A stretch of 34,911 nt of DNA from Victivallales bacterium (GTDB taxonomy: Bacteria; Verrucomicrobiota; Lentisphaeria; Oligosphaerales; Oligosphaeraceae): positions 1 to 34,911 of the forward strand of contig JAFZIJ010000195.1 of the NCBI GenBank assembly GCA_017554445.1, read 5' to 3'. The position numbers and the translations under genes are program-made. The notes below the pieces were generated by a model, which saw only the letters and a list, made by a program, of their open reading frames with translations, had not been told where the DNA came from and did no database searches. Below, piece after piece: positions 6,706 to 15,690 of this stretch (positions within the stretch are counted from its first letter, which is position 1; the number at the start of each line of letters is the position of its first letter).

Positions 6706-9231
6706 TTATTGGGCGGCTTCCGTTATGGAATAATTCAATTGGTCGAGTTCCATGGCGACTGTCATCATGCGGCCGTCTGCGAAAGCCACTTCGGCCGATT
6801 TGGCTGATAACTGTTTCACGCTCTTGATCGGCGACTCTTCGCCGGGCTCCAAAATGACGAACATCGTCAGGAAACGGCGCACGCCATTTCCGCTGACCGT
6901 ATGGCAAATCGTCGCGGCAGGGCGATATGGGCCGGCATCTTTAATCACATACCATCCAAGGACTTCCGGAGTTTCCTGCTTGGACACCCAACGGCTCTCA
7001 AGACCATCCGTCAGCAACGGCACGACCACCAGATTCTTCTGTTTTTCCAACGTCGTCGCCAATGCAGGATGATTCGCCACGACATCTTTCAACTGTGTGC
7101 AATTCACATTCCAACGTGCTTGATACGTGTGACTTTCATCGTCATTTGGTTGCAATGTATCCGCGACGAGCACAATTCCAGGCTTGAGGAAAAGAACTTG
7201 CCGTGTCTGAGTCGCGATAAAATCATCGGCTTTTCCGAAGCCTTGATTGTAAGTGCCACTAGCGTAGTCGTATTCATCCATTGAAATCCAATGCGCGTCA
7301 ATCGGTTCGGTGACAATGCGATTCTTTGGATCACGGTGGTCGCGAGCCTGTCCTTTGCCATCGACAAGAATCGTATTATGGCCATAGGCGGATGTCGCAT
7401 ATCTACGGAACGCCGACGATTCATAGCAACCGCCGCCGTCATCGAACAAAATGTCCTGTCCGCCTGCCCAAATCGACAGGCTGAGTTTGTCTTGATGGAC
7501 ATGCGCGTTGCCGAGCGGACCAACGTCGAAACTGACGTAATTCGCGTCACGCGACCAACTTGAGCGCATCGCCGTAAAGCCAGCCCACGGCAGGAAGCAC
7601 GATTTGTACGGCGGTTCCACCCCTTCCCTGCCGTCTGTTGCAATCCAGCGGAACGTCGTGTTTTCAGGGAAATACGACATCGCACGGCGGGAGGAATTGA
7701 CGACATCGACGCGCCATGAATCGTTGTAGCGCGGCATGTCGCGATTCGGTGTCGCCAATTTGATATTGTATTCGAAGGCTTTTTCCAAAAACGCGACGAA
7801 ATCAGCAGGCAATTCATCCAAGTGGTTGGTGCGCACGGCTGAATCGGCGATCGCCATGATATTTCCTAGAGCCACCTGATGGTAGCCGGGCGTCAGTTCG
7901 AACTGCGCGCCGTCCGGCAGGAACTGCCCTTTCATGCTCTTGTAGATACGATCCATCGCATCCATCCGCGCCTCCTTAGACTCCTTGAATTCAGGGAATA
8001 ATGACGCGAACGTATAGATGCCGTTCATCTCCATCGTCAGCCAGTTGCCGCCCGTCGGATATCTGCGCAGATGGCGCATCTGTTCAAGAGACGACCTCAA
8101 GAAGAGAATCAGATCCGCATCTGTAAAGCTCGGAGAATGAAGGAAATAATGATAGGCGGTCGGCCATGAACCAAGCAGGCGGATGCCGCATTCAATCGTC
8201 CGCCATGACGATTTCGCATAATTACCGGAATCATTGGGCTCGAGACACTGCTGCGTCCATGAACGCAAATGCTTGACGAATGTTTTCGCATAGATTTCGT
8301 CCTGCGTCGCCCAATATGTCTGGCCGAGATTGCCCCAGAAGCCCATGCGGTTCAACTGCCACTGCCATTCGTTGTTGTTCGGCAGTTTCGGATCGGCAAA
8401 CGTATGGTTGTAAAGCCAGTCAATATCGCCATTTGGATATGTGTAATCGACGCAAACTTCAGTCATTCCGCCGGCGACCGTCCTGTCAGCCGCCGCTTTG
8501 TTGTGGCGGATGTTGCGGTTGATATTATGCGGATCAAAACGCCATGGGACGGATGTGCGGTTGCGGAAATAGGCCGCCGTCAGCTTCCGTGTCTCATCGA
8601 CATCTTTTTTCGCCCATGCTTTACCAGCCTCTTCCAGGCCGGGATTGCCAAAATCCAATGCGTCGAAAAGTTCCTCTTCCGTCATCATATACTCCTCTGA
8701 ATCAATAAACGATATGTCGCCAAAATGAATGACCGCACGCGGATCTGTCGTATAGCCCCATCCTTGCGAGATGAATTGAACACCCTCTATCTTATCGTAT
8801 CCCAACGGGTTGCGGGCTGGGGCAATCTTACGGATCGGCACGCGGAATTCCTTCCAGCCTTCCCAGTCGATATAAAACCGCAAATGGTAGTAGTCCGGAC
8901 CTTCAGACGCGGGATTTTCACATTCCAGCATGATGATGAAACCGGAATCCGTCTTCTTGGCGGAATGCATGAACAGCCGTACATGGGAATGGGTGGACCA
9001 GTCCTTAGGTGCCTTCGGCAGACGGATAAGCGACGTCTTGGCGTGTTCCCAACAGGCCGTCGGACGATTGTTCCATGTCACGGCATCGTCGATGCGAACT
9101 TTCTTGTCCCATTCGTCCGTCTTGTCGCAATGGACGACGACCTTTTCGTTTTTCCACTCCACATGCGTCGCCGCCTCCGCGCCAACCACCATCATCATGG
9201 CCGCCACGATTCCACTTAAAGCCTTAACCAT
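6706..9231 (-). CDS. Heparinase II/III-like polysaccharide lyase, secreted
   Basis: An 841-aa protein with a signal peptide (residues 1-21, AEA/A cleavage). Residues about 25-190 look like a beta-sandwich carbohydrate-binding module. Residues about 200-530 form the helical toroid of heparinase/alginate-lyase-type enzymes, with the GGNWLTMEMNG and DGAQFELTPGYHQ motifs. Residues about 560-841 form the heparinase II/III C-terminal sandwich, with NAHVHQDKLS (His577, His579), an AGGQDILFDDGG strand and YGHNTILVDG. Enzymes of this kind cleave uronic-acid polysaccharides by beta-elimination in the periplasm or outside; the substrate cannot be assigned. A purine-rich AAAAGG about 8 nt before the ATG is the likely ribosome binding site. 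The SGNH gene lies 83 bp upstream on the same strand. Confidence 0.85.
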   Translation of the reverse strand: MVKALSGIVAAMMMVVGAEAATHVEWKNEKVVVHCDKTDEWDKKVRIDDAVTWNNRPTACWEHAKTSLIRLPKAPKDWSTHSHVRLFMHSAKKTDSGFIIMLECENPASEGPDYYHLRFYIDWEGWKEFRVPIRKIAPARNPLGYDKIEGVQFISQGWGYTTDPRAVIHFGDISFIDSEEYMMTEEELFDALDFGNPGLEEAGKAWAKKDVDETRKLTAAYFRNRTSVPWRFDPHNINRNIRHNKAAADRTVAGGMTEVCVDYTYPNGDIDWLYNHTFADPKLPNNNEWQWQLNRMGFWGNLGQTYWATQDEIYAKTFVKHLRSWTQQCLEPNDSGNYAKSSWRTIECGIRLLGSWPTAYHYFLHSPSFTDADLILFLRSSLEQMRHLRRYPTGGNWLTMEMNGIYTFASLFPEFKESKEARMDAMDRIYKSMKGQFLPDGAQFELTPGYHQVALGNIMAIADSAVRTNHLDELPADFVAFLEKAFEYNIKLATPNRDMPRYNDSWRVDVVNSSRRAMSYFPENTTFRWIATDGREGVEPPYKSCFLPWAGFTAMRSSWSRDANYVSFDVGPLGNAHVHQDKLSLSIWAGGQDILFDDGGGCYESSAFRRYATSAYGHNTILVDGKGQARDHRDPKNRIVTEPIDAHWISMDEYDYASGTYNQGFGKADDFIATQTRQVLFLKPGIVLVADTLQPNDDESHTYQARWNVNCTQLKDVVANHPALATTLEKQKNLVVVPLLTDGLESRWVSKQETPEVLGWYVIKDAGPYRPAATICHTVSGNGVRRFLTMFVILEPGEESPIKSVKQLSAKSAEVAFADGRMMTVAMELDQLNYSITEAAQ

Positions 9232-9314
9232 TTATAAACCTTTTGATTTAATTGGCAGTTCGTTTATTATCAAACATAACTTCATCATTTTCAACTATTT
9301 GTGAATGCAACTCA

Positions 9315-10010
9315 CTATTGCTTCGGAGCGAAGCCGCCGGCCTTGCGGATGGCGTCCGCAACCGCCTTGCCAAGCAGTTCGTTGCCTTTTCCGTTGAAGT
9401 GGTAGGCGTCGCCTTTGTTGTCCGACCGGATGTCGTCCGAATTGTTCTGGCTCCAGACGACACCCCACAGGTCGTCGATTTCGATTCCGAAATCCGCCAT
9501 CACCTTGTCCGCCACTTTGTTACGACGTTCCAGGAAGGCGTTTTCCTTCATGTCCTTTGCACCACGCAGCGGCGTGATGCGGCCCCAGACGAGCTTCGCG
9601 TCACCCGCCAGTTTCTTGACCTCCGTCACATATGCGCGAAGATAGCCTTCGTATTCCTCCTCCTTGATGCGGAAGCCATGCAGGCCATGGTTGAAATGGA
9701 TGACCTTGTATTTGTATTCGCTCAGCATGTAGCGCATCTCCTTCAACAGTGCGGGATCCTTTACATTCTTAGAACTCACATACTTATCAACCAACGCCAC
9801 ATCAGCCAGTTCTTTGAAGACGACGTTGCTGCAACCGTTGGCGATTGAATCACCAACAATCAACACACGCGGCTTCGACGCATCATGCGCGTCGTTCCAC
9901 CAGAAGTTCGCCCATTCATATCGTTCGCGATTGGAGTAATCTATGTCATCCGCCAAAGCGGCGGAAGCCACGCATAACATTGCGATTGACAAATTCTTCA
10001 GCATCTTCAT
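9315..10010 (-). CDS. Secreted SGNH/GDSL-type hydrolase
   Basis: A 231-aa protein with a signal peptide (residues 1-20) and an SGNH hydrolase fold. The nucleophile is Ser55 in GDSIANG, and a C-terminal DAYHFNGKG carries the DxxH-like Asp-His pair. The usual GxND block is replaced by an FNHGLHG sequence, which still offers an Asn and a His nearby. Such enzymes deacylate carbohydrates or lipids; next to a polysaccharide lyase, a sugar-ester esterase is the likeliest role (inference). ATG at 10010 is chosen because a strong GGAGG (10016-10020 on the complement) sits 5 nt upstream and the signal peptide starts there; an earlier ATG at 10055 adds 15 charged residues. Confidence 0.85.
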   Translation of the reverse strand: MKMLKNLSIAMLCVASAALADDIDYSNRERYEWANFWWNDAHDASKPRVLIVGDSIANGCSNVVFKELADVALVDKYVSSKNVKDPALLKEMRYMLSEYKYKVIHFNHGLHGFRIKEEEYEGYLRAYVTEVKKLAGDAKLVWGRITPLRGAKDMKENAFLERRNKVADKVMADFGIEIDDLWGVVWSQNNSDDIRSDNKGDAYHFNGKGNELLGKAVADAIRKAGGFAPKQ

Positions 10011-10188
10011 CCTTTCCTCCTGAATCTTCCGAAAACGGCGCCATAGCATCGTCACGCCATGCGACCATCTTGCATGAAAAGCACTTTCAACAAATATTTC
10101 ACCTATAATTTACTTGCATTTGTCATTTTGCACTATATTATGGTAAAGAAATCTGTAAAAAACTTCACCTTGAACAATAAAAGACACT
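10011..10188. promoter_or_regulatory. Divergent intergenic region
   Basis: This 178-bp gap separates the minus-strand SGNH gene from the plus-strand oxidoreductase, so promoters in both directions are expected. A perfect TATAAT lies at 10104-10109 and a TATATT at 10134-10139, but neither has a convincing -35 at the usual spacing. The leftward gene has its Shine-Dalgarno inside the gap. Confidence 0.3.
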
Positions 10189-11151
10189 ATGCACGTAATC
10201 AAAATCAACGATGACCAAAGCCTCTCGTGGATCGAAGTGCCCGATCCCGTGATGCATGACAATGAAGTCCTCATCAAAATCAAATGCGCCGCCATGAACC
10301 GCGCGGATTTGCTTCAGCGGGCAGGCAACTACCCGCCGCCGCCTGGATCGCCGGAATGGATGGGGCTGGAAGTTTCCGGTATTGTGGAAGCCGTCGGAGC
10401 CGATGCCGTTGGCGGCTGGAAGGTCGGTGACGCAGTCTGCGCGTTGCTCGGCGGCGGCGGCTATGCGGAAAAAGTCGCCGTTGACGGCTCCATGCTGCTG
10501 CCTGTTCCGAAAGGCGTTTCGATGATTGAAGCGGCCGCCCTGCCCGAAGTCTATGCCACCAGTTTTCTGAACCTTCAATTCGAAGCAGGCATCAAGGCGG
10601 GCGACACCGTCTTCATCCAGGCGGGAGCCAGCGGCCTCGGCATTGCCGCGACACAGCTTGCAAAAGCTTGGGGCGCAAAGGTTATCACGACCGTCAGTAA
10701 CGACCGCAAGGCGGAAGCCTCCCGTAAAGTCGGAGCGGACATCGTCGTCAACCGCAAGACGGAAGACGTCGGCGCCGTATTGGACGCCAATCCGCCGAAC
10801 ATCGTACTCGACTGCGTCGGCGGCGAAGGGCTTGGTAAATATTTCAACAAAATGGCGCATGGCGGCCGTTGGATTCTCATCGCCACGCTTGGCGGCGGCG
10901 AAACGACCATTGACCTGCGTAAGACGCTCACGAAGAACCTCCGCCTCATCGGCAGCACGCTCCGCAGCCGCCCGCCGGCGATGAAGGCATGGGTGCTCGG
11001 ACAGCTGCGCGAAAAGGTCTGGCCGCTCGTCGAATCCGGCCAAATCCGCCCCGTCATCTACGCCACCTACCCGTTGCGGGAGGCGGCCGCCGCCCAGCAG
11101 ATCATGCTGAATCAGGAGAACATCGGAAAAATCGTCCTGACCGTCGATTGA
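10189..11151 (+). CDS. NAD(P)H:quinone oxidoreductase, zinc-free MDR family (PIG3-like)
   Basis: A 320-aa medium-chain reductase without the zinc-ligand cysteines. The N-terminal catalytic domain contains NRADLLQRAGNYPPPPGSPE, a hallmark of the PIG3/TP53I3-type quinone oxidoreductases, followed by GLEVSGIV. The Rossmann domain has AGASGLGIA starting at residue 145 for NAD(P)H binding, and a C-terminal segment with LREAAAAQQIM. The enzyme would reduce quinones with NADPH, helping against oxidative or electrophile stress. It is free-standing: divergent from the SGNH gene and 41 bp before the nuclease-like gene. Confidence 0.92.
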   Translation: MHVIKINDDQSLSWIEVPDPVMHDNEVLIKIKCAAMNRADLLQRAGNYPPPPGSPEWMGLEVSGIVEAVGADAVGGWKVGDAVCALLGGGGYAEKVAVDGSMLLPVPKGVSMIEAAALPEVYATSFLNLQFEAGIKAGDTVFIQAGASGLGIAATQLAKAWGAKVITTVSNDRKAEASRKVGADIVVNRKTEDVGAVLDANPPNIVLDCVGGEGLGKYFNKMAHGGRWILIATLGGGETTIDLRKTLTKNLRLIGSTLRSRPPAMKAWVLGQLREKVWPLVESGQIRPVIYATYPLREAAAAQQIMLNQENIGKIVLTVD

Positions 11152-11192
11152 TTCACACTCAACAGAAATAAATTTAAATAATAGGAAACAAC

Positions 11193-12182
11193 ATGCGCAA
11201 ATTGTCCATTCTTCTCGCTTTTTTCACTTTCGCGCTGTTCGCGCAAGAAGCGCCGAAACCAGCGGAAGCCGCAAAGCCGCAGGAAGCCGCAAAACCGGCG
11301 GAAGCGAAACCCGCTGAAGCCAAACCGGCGGAGGCCAAACCGCAGCCGCCACCGCCGCCTGTCGTCAAGGAAGTCATTTTCGACCAAAACGTTCCGAAAG
11401 AAGCAGACAGCATCCGCATCTGCTCCTTCAACATCCGCACGCGCGGCGACAAAGCGCCCAATGACTGGCAGACACGCATCTCCCGCATTCTCGCCATTTT
11501 CGAAAAATACGAACTGGACTCCATCGGCGTGCAGGAATTGACCACACAGCAGAAGAACGCCCTGATGGCGAAAGCCACGAACTACGCGGCTGTCGGCGTT
11601 GGCCGCGAACCGAACAAACAAGGCGAACATAACTGCGTCATTTATCGAAAAGACCGCTTCGACTGCCTTGATGCAGGCACGTTCTGGCTCTCCACGACGC
11701 CAGATGTCGTTGGTTCCCATTCATGGAAGACCGCCTGCCGCCGTATCTGCACATGGGCCAAACTGAAAGACAAGAAGACCGGCAAGGAATTCGTCCATTT
11801 CAACACGCATCTGGACCACAGGAGCGAAGAGGCCCGCCGCAATGGCGCCGCCCTCATCATGTCCCGCATGGACGACATCGCCAAAGGCCTGCCCTGCTTC
11901 CTCACGGGCGACATGAACTGCCGCATCAACACACCCTCCATCCAGTCCTTCCTCGCCAAGATGAAAAACACGAAAGACGTCAGCGAAACGCCCCACAAGG
12001 GGTCTTTCCAAACGTTCCACGCCTACCGCTACAATTCCGAAAAGCCGTCCAAAGGCGAAATCGACTTCATCTTCTTCAGCGGCGACATGCGCGTCCTCAA
12101 ACACGCCACCATCAACGACCACAACGGCAACGAATATCCGTCGGACCATTTCCCCGTCATGGCGGAAATCATCTTGAAATAA
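11193..12182 (+). CDS. Secreted endonuclease/exonuclease/phosphatase-fold protein A
   Basis: A 329-aa protein with a signal peptide (about residues 1-17) followed by a low-complexity linker of AEAKP repeats and a PPPPP run (about residues 20-58). The rest is an EEP domain: a CSFNIR strand, VQEL with the metal-binding Glu, NTHLDH, GDMN (Asp240, Asn242) and a C-terminal SDHFP with the catalytic His. EEP enzymes cut phosphodiester or phosphomonoester bonds in nucleic acids, sphingolipids or inositides; export suggests an external substrate. The next gene is its paralogue and lacks the linker. A possible ribosome binding site (ataggaaacaac) precedes the ATG. Confidence 0.87.
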   Translation: MRKLSILLAFFTFALFAQEAPKPAEAAKPQEAAKPAEAKPAEAKPAEAKPQPPPPPVVKEVIFDQNVPKEADSIRICSFNIRTRGDKAPNDWQTRISRILAIFEKYELDSIGVQELTTQQKNALMAKATNYAAVGVGREPNKQGEHNCVIYRKDRFDCLDAGTFWLSTTPDVVGSHSWKTACRRICTWAKLKDKKTGKEFVHFNTHLDHRSEEARRNGAALIMSRMDDIAKGLPCFLTGDMNCRINTPSIQSFLAKMKNTKDVSETPHKGSFQTFHAYRYNSEKPSKGEIDFIFFSGDMRVLKHATINDHNGNEYPSDHFPVMAEIILK

Positions 12183-12209
12183 CACGTCAAACAGTTTGAA
12201 ATAAACATT

Positions 12210-13049
12210 ATGCGTTCGCTTCCCCTATTCATCATGCTGTCCGCCTGCACGCTGTTGGCGCAGGAAGACGCTGCCTTCCGCATCGCCTCCTTCAACGTGC
12301 GTTCACCCGAAGATCCGCCCCCCAACAACTGGCGGGCCCGTATCCCGCGCATGCTCGACGTGATGAACAAATACAAAATGGACTCCATCGGCATGCAGGA
12401 ACTCGTAGAGGAACAGAAAAAAGCCTTGCTTGGCGACGGCAGCGTCTATGCGGCCGTCGGCGTCGGCCGCGATCCGAATCTGCGTGGCGAATACTGCTGC
12501 GTCTTCTACCGTAAAGACCGTTTCGACTGCCTCGACAACGGCACGTTCTGGCTCTCCGAAACGCCAGAAGTCGCAGGCTCCATGTCATGGAAGACCAATT
12601 GCCGCCGCATCTGCACATGGGCCAAATTGAAGGACAAGAAAACGGGCAAGGAATTTGTCCATTTCAACACGCATCTGGACCATGTGAGCGAAGAGGCCCG
12701 CCAGAAAGGCGCCGCGCTCATTATGTCCCGCATGGACGACATCGCGAAAGGCCTCCCCTGCTTCCTCACGGGCGACATGAATTGCCAGATCTCCACGCCC
12801 GCCGTCCAGTCCTTCCTCGCCAAGATGAAAAACACAAAGGACGCCAGTGAAACGCCTTACAAAGGCCCCGTCCAGACCTATCATGGCTTCAACTACAATC
12901 CGGAAAAGGATAATGCATGGTGCGGAATCGATTTCATCTTCTTCAATGGCGACATGCGCATCCTGAAGTATGACACGATCACCGACCACAACGGCAAGGA
13001 ATATCCGTCAGACCATTTTCCCATCATAGCTAAAGTCATTTTGAAATAG
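12210..13049 (+). CDS. Secreted endonuclease/exonuclease/phosphatase-fold protein B
   Basis: A 279-aa paralogue of the preceding protein, with a signal peptide (about residues 1-15) but no Ala-Glu-Lys-Pro linker. All EEP signature residues are present: an ASFNVR strand, MQEL, NTHLDH, GDMN (Asp189, Asn191) and SDHFP. Long stretches are nearly identical to protein A in both protein and DNA, for example around the CRRICTWAKL segment and the GKEFVHFNTHLDH segment, pointing to a recent tandem duplication or gene conversion. The gap between the two is only 27 bp, so they are probably co-transcribed. Confidence 0.87.
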   Translation: MRSLPLFIMLSACTLLAQEDAAFRIASFNVRSPEDPPPNNWRARIPRMLDVMNKYKMDSIGMQELVEEQKKALLGDGSVYAAVGVGRDPNLRGEYCCVFYRKDRFDCLDNGTFWLSETPEVAGSMSWKTNCRRICTWAKLKDKKTGKEFVHFNTHLDHVSEEARQKGAALIMSRMDDIAKGLPCFLTGDMNCQISTPAVQSFLAKMKNTKDASETPYKGPVQTYHGFNYNPEKDNAWCGIDFIFFNGDMRILKYDTITDHNGKEYPSDHFPIIAKVILK

Positions 13050-13138
13050 GATATCAATGAATCGATAAAAATTTGTTCCTAAATATTTATTTTTTCAATC
13101 CAAAGAACCTCAATCAAGTCAAAACCACAGGAGAAAAC

Positions 13139-14275
13139 ATGAAGCAGAAAATCAGAATGGGTATGGTCGGCGGCGGCGCAGGAGCTTTCATTGGCGAAGT
13201 CCACAGACGTGCGGCAAGACTTTGCGGCGACATCGAACTGGTCGCCGGCGTGTTCGGAACCAACTATGAAAAGTCGAAGGAAGTGGCGGAAGGCTTGTTC
13301 GTCCCCCAAAGCCGCGTTTATCCAACCTATGAAGATATGGTGAAAGGCGAACTCGCCCTGCCAGAAAACAAACGGATCGATTTCGTTTCCGTCGTGACGC
13401 CCAACAAGATGCACTTCCCTGTCTCCAACGCCTTCCTGAAGGCCGGTTTCAACGTCCTCTGCGAAAAGCCCATGACCTACACCACGAAAGAGGCGACTGA
13501 ACTGAAGAAGACGCTTAAAGAATCCGGCAAGCTCTTCGCCCTCATGCACAACTACAGCGGCTATCCGATGATCAAACAGGCCAAACGCCTCGTCGCAGAC
13601 GGCGTGCTCGGCAAGCTCTGCAAGATCAATGTCGAATACTCCCTCGGCTGGCTCGCCAGCCCGAACGCCGGCAAGCAGGCCGTGTGGCGCGTCGATCCGA
13701 AAATCGCCGGTATCTCTGGCTGCATGGGCGACATTGGAACCCACGCCGAACAGCTCATCAACTATGTGACCGGCCTGAAGATCACGGAAATCTCCTGCGA
13801 TCTGGCGACATTCGTCGAAGGCCGTCAGTTGGATGACGACGGCACCGTCCTACTCCGCTTCAACAACGGCGCACGCGGCGTCATCTTCGCATCGGAAGTC
13901 TCCACGGGTGAAGAGAACAATTTCATCCTCAAGATCTACGGCACGAAGGCCGCTTTGGAATGGCATCAGCAGTCCCCTGAAGACTTGATCGTTCGTTCAA
14001 ACGACGCCCCCATGCAGGTTTATCGCCGCGGCTGGGCTGGCACGTGCGACGAAGCGAAAGCTGTCATCAACCTGCCCGCCGGCCATCCGGAAGGCTTCCT
14101 TGAAGCCTTCGCCTCCATCTATCGCGCATTCGCAGATGACATCTATGCCTTGAAGGCCGGCAAGAAGCCCGCTGGCAACTACCCTGGCATCCAGGATGGT
14201 ATCGACGAAATGAAATTCCTTGCCGCATTGGTCGAAAACTCCAATGGCGACAAGAAATGGACGAAACTTAAATAA
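13139..14275 (+). CDS. Gfo/Idh/MocA family oxidoreductase
   Basis: A 378-aa NAD(P)-dependent oxidoreductase. The N-terminal Rossmann fold starts with MVGGGAGAFIG, and the family EKP motif is at residues 109-111, whose Lys takes part in catalysis. The C-terminal alpha/beta domain holds GDIGTHAEQL, where the His-containing helix approaches the substrate. Members act on sugars, sugar acids or inositols, which fits the carbohydrate enzymes elsewhere in the window. ATG 13139 is chosen because AGGAG ends 5 nt upstream; an earlier start at 13073 would add about 22 residues unlike the family. No signal peptide, so cytoplasmic. Confidence 0.92.
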   Translation: MKQKIRMGMVGGGAGAFIGEVHRRAARLCGDIELVAGVFGTNYEKSKEVAEGLFVPQSRVYPTYEDMVKGELALPENKRIDFVSVVTPNKMHFPVSNAFLKAGFNVLCEKPMTYTTKEATELKKTLKESGKLFALMHNYSGYPMIKQAKRLVADGVLGKLCKINVEYSLGWLASPNAGKQAVWRVDPKIAGISGCMGDIGTHAEQLINYVTGLKITEISCDLATFVEGRQLDDDGTVLLRFNNGARGVIFASEVSTGEENNFILKIYGTKAALEWHQQSPEDLIVRSNDAPMQVYRRGWAGTCDEAKAVINLPAGHPEGFLEAFASIYRAFADDIYALKAGKKPAGNYPGIQDGIDEMKFLAALVENSNGDKKWTKLK

Positions 14276-14291
14276 TATTATGTTGTCATAC

Positions 14292-14321
14292 GGCATGGCC
14301 GTCTTGAAACGCGGCCATGCC
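14292..14321. terminator. Hairpin over a start codon; possible terminator or attenuator
   Basis: ggcatggcc (14292-14300) and ggccatgcc (14313-14321) form a perfect 9-bp GC-rich stem with a 12-nt loop, 17 bp after the Gfo/Idh/MocA stop. No T-tract follows. The 3' arm contains the ATG at 14317 used for the next gene, so the hairpin could end transcription of the previous gene or block translation of the next. Confidence 0.5.
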
Positions 14322-15642
14322 ATTCCACTTCAATCACTTGAAAAACACCACCTTAGAGAAAACCGCCAAAAAGCTCAGACGGAGGCTTTGGTTCGCGCGT
14401 TTCAGGCGTGACTTCCTCCGCCTGCTGGTAGTCGTGTTTTTCATCTGCGGGGCGGTTGTTTTGGGAATGCGGCTTCTATCCTCCCCGAAACTGCCATGGG
14501 CTGTCATGCTCGAAACCACGGCAGCAGGCGTATTCATCGTCGTCATTGCCGCGTTGCTGACAAGCCGTCGCCATCTTCCAGACTGGCGGCGGCTTCTTGC
14601 CTGGATGGACGCCGCACAGCATGGCGGCGGCCTGTATGTAACCGCTTTGGAAACGGATTTGGGTGAATGGAAGCCCACCACGCCTACGGCGGATGAATTG
14701 CCTGAAACCATTTCATGGAAGCCAGCCATCGCCCCGCTGTTGCTTTCCATCGCGTTTCTTATTGGGGCGCAAATGATTCCGATTTCAGAGAAGCCAATCA
14801 TAAAGGAACATCATCTGGATGTTTCGGAAAAAGTGGCCGAACTGGAGGAGAAGATCGAATTTTTGGAGGAATCCTCTCTTATTCCGGAAAAGACTGCGGA
14901 GGAGTTGAAGGAGACCATGGAGGATCTTTCCTCCCAAAACGACGCAAAGGATCCCGCCAAAACGTATGAGCTTATCGACGCAGTGACGTCGCGCATCAAT
15001 TACGCCGCCGACATGGCGTATGAAACGTTGGAGACGGAAGCGTCCATGAAAGAGTCATTCAGCGCCATGCTACAGGAAATGCTCGACAAGCATGCGCAGG
15101 AAAGCCAGTCACTGTCCGAATTAGCGGAACTATGCGATCAGTTGTCGTTCTCCAAGGAAGACTTGGAGAAGCTCATGAAGGAAATGCCAAACCAGCCGCA
15201 ACTCAGCCCGGAGGAAATCCAGAAGTTGATTGAAAAACTGAAAGAACAGGGCAAAACGGCACGGCAACTGCAAGCGAAACTCACCGAGAAAGGATTGTCC
15301 CAAAGTAAAGGCAAAGAAGGCGAAGAAATGGAGGCCATGCTCATGCAGTTGGGAATGCCCGGGCAAGGCGGCATTTCACGCGGCCGCGGCGACGCGCCGC
15401 TTGACATGAGCGGCAAGACGGAAGATTTCACGGGCACCTTCAAGGAAGAAAAACTGGAAGCCTTGATGAACAAAAACGACAGCATGCTGTTGGAAACGCA
15501 AGCCGTCAAACCGGATGTGAAACCGTCCGACATGGAGGCGGGCCGCGCAGGTTCGCTACAAGGCGGAGATGCAGCCGTCCGCCAGAATCGCAGCCGCATT
15601 CCCCCGCAGCATAGAAACGCAATAAAAGAATACTTCAAATAA
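14317..15642 (+). CDS. Coiled-coil membrane protein opening the MoxR/BatA operon
   Basis: A 441-aa protein with a basic N-terminus, two membrane segments (about residues 34-55 and 62-82) and a third (about 140-158). The remainder is highly charged and rich in Glu, Lys and Gln, with predicted coiled coils (about 165-200 and 270-335), and should be periplasmic or cytoplasmic depending on topology. The C-terminus SRIPPQHRNAIKEYF resembles a motif at the end of large membrane proteins (DUF4175-like) found next to MoxR/DUF58/vWA genes in planctomycetes and related bacteria (from memory). The function is unknown; a scaffold for the downstream vWA proteins is possible. Start ATG 14317 lies inside a hairpin; a TTG at 14338 is an alternative. 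Confidence 0.75.
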   Translation: MPFHFNHLKNTTLEKTAKKLRRRLWFARFRRDFLRLLVVVFFICGAVVLGMRLLSSPKLPWAVMLETTAAGVFIVVIAALLTSRRHLPDWRRLLAWMDAAQHGGGLYVTALETDLGEWKPTTPTADELPETISWKPAIAPLLLSIAFLIGAQMIPISEKPIIKEHHLDVSEKVAELEEKIEFLEESSLIPEKTAEELKETMEDLSSQNDAKDPAKTYELIDAVTSRINYAADMAYETLETEASMKESFSAMLQEMLDKHAQESQSLSELAELCDQLSFSKEDLEKLMKEMPNQPQLSPEEIQKLIEKLKEQGKTARQLQAKLTEKGLSQSKGKEGEEMEAMLMQLGMPGQGGISRGRGDAPLDMSGKTEDFTGTFKEEKLEALMNKNDSMLLETQAVKPDVKPSDMEAGRAGSLQGGDAAVRQNRSRIPPQHRNAIKEYFK

Positions 15643-15643
15643 C

Positions 15644-15679
15644 CTAGAATCTCTAGAATCTCTAGAAAATCTAGTAAAA
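15644..15679. repeat. 9-bp tandem repeat, array 1
   Basis: Four 9-bp units fill most of the gap between the coiled-coil gene and moxR: two identical copies of ctagaatct, then ctagaaaat and ctagtaaaa. Units of the same period and similar sequence recur at 21894-21947, 21992-22036 and 26483-26526. Confidence 0.7.
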
Positions 15680-15690
15680 CAAGGAAAACC

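Noticed and set aside
10165..11043. Antisense 292-aa frame opposite the quinone oxidoreductase
   Set aside because: Mirror of a well-supported gene; no motifs.
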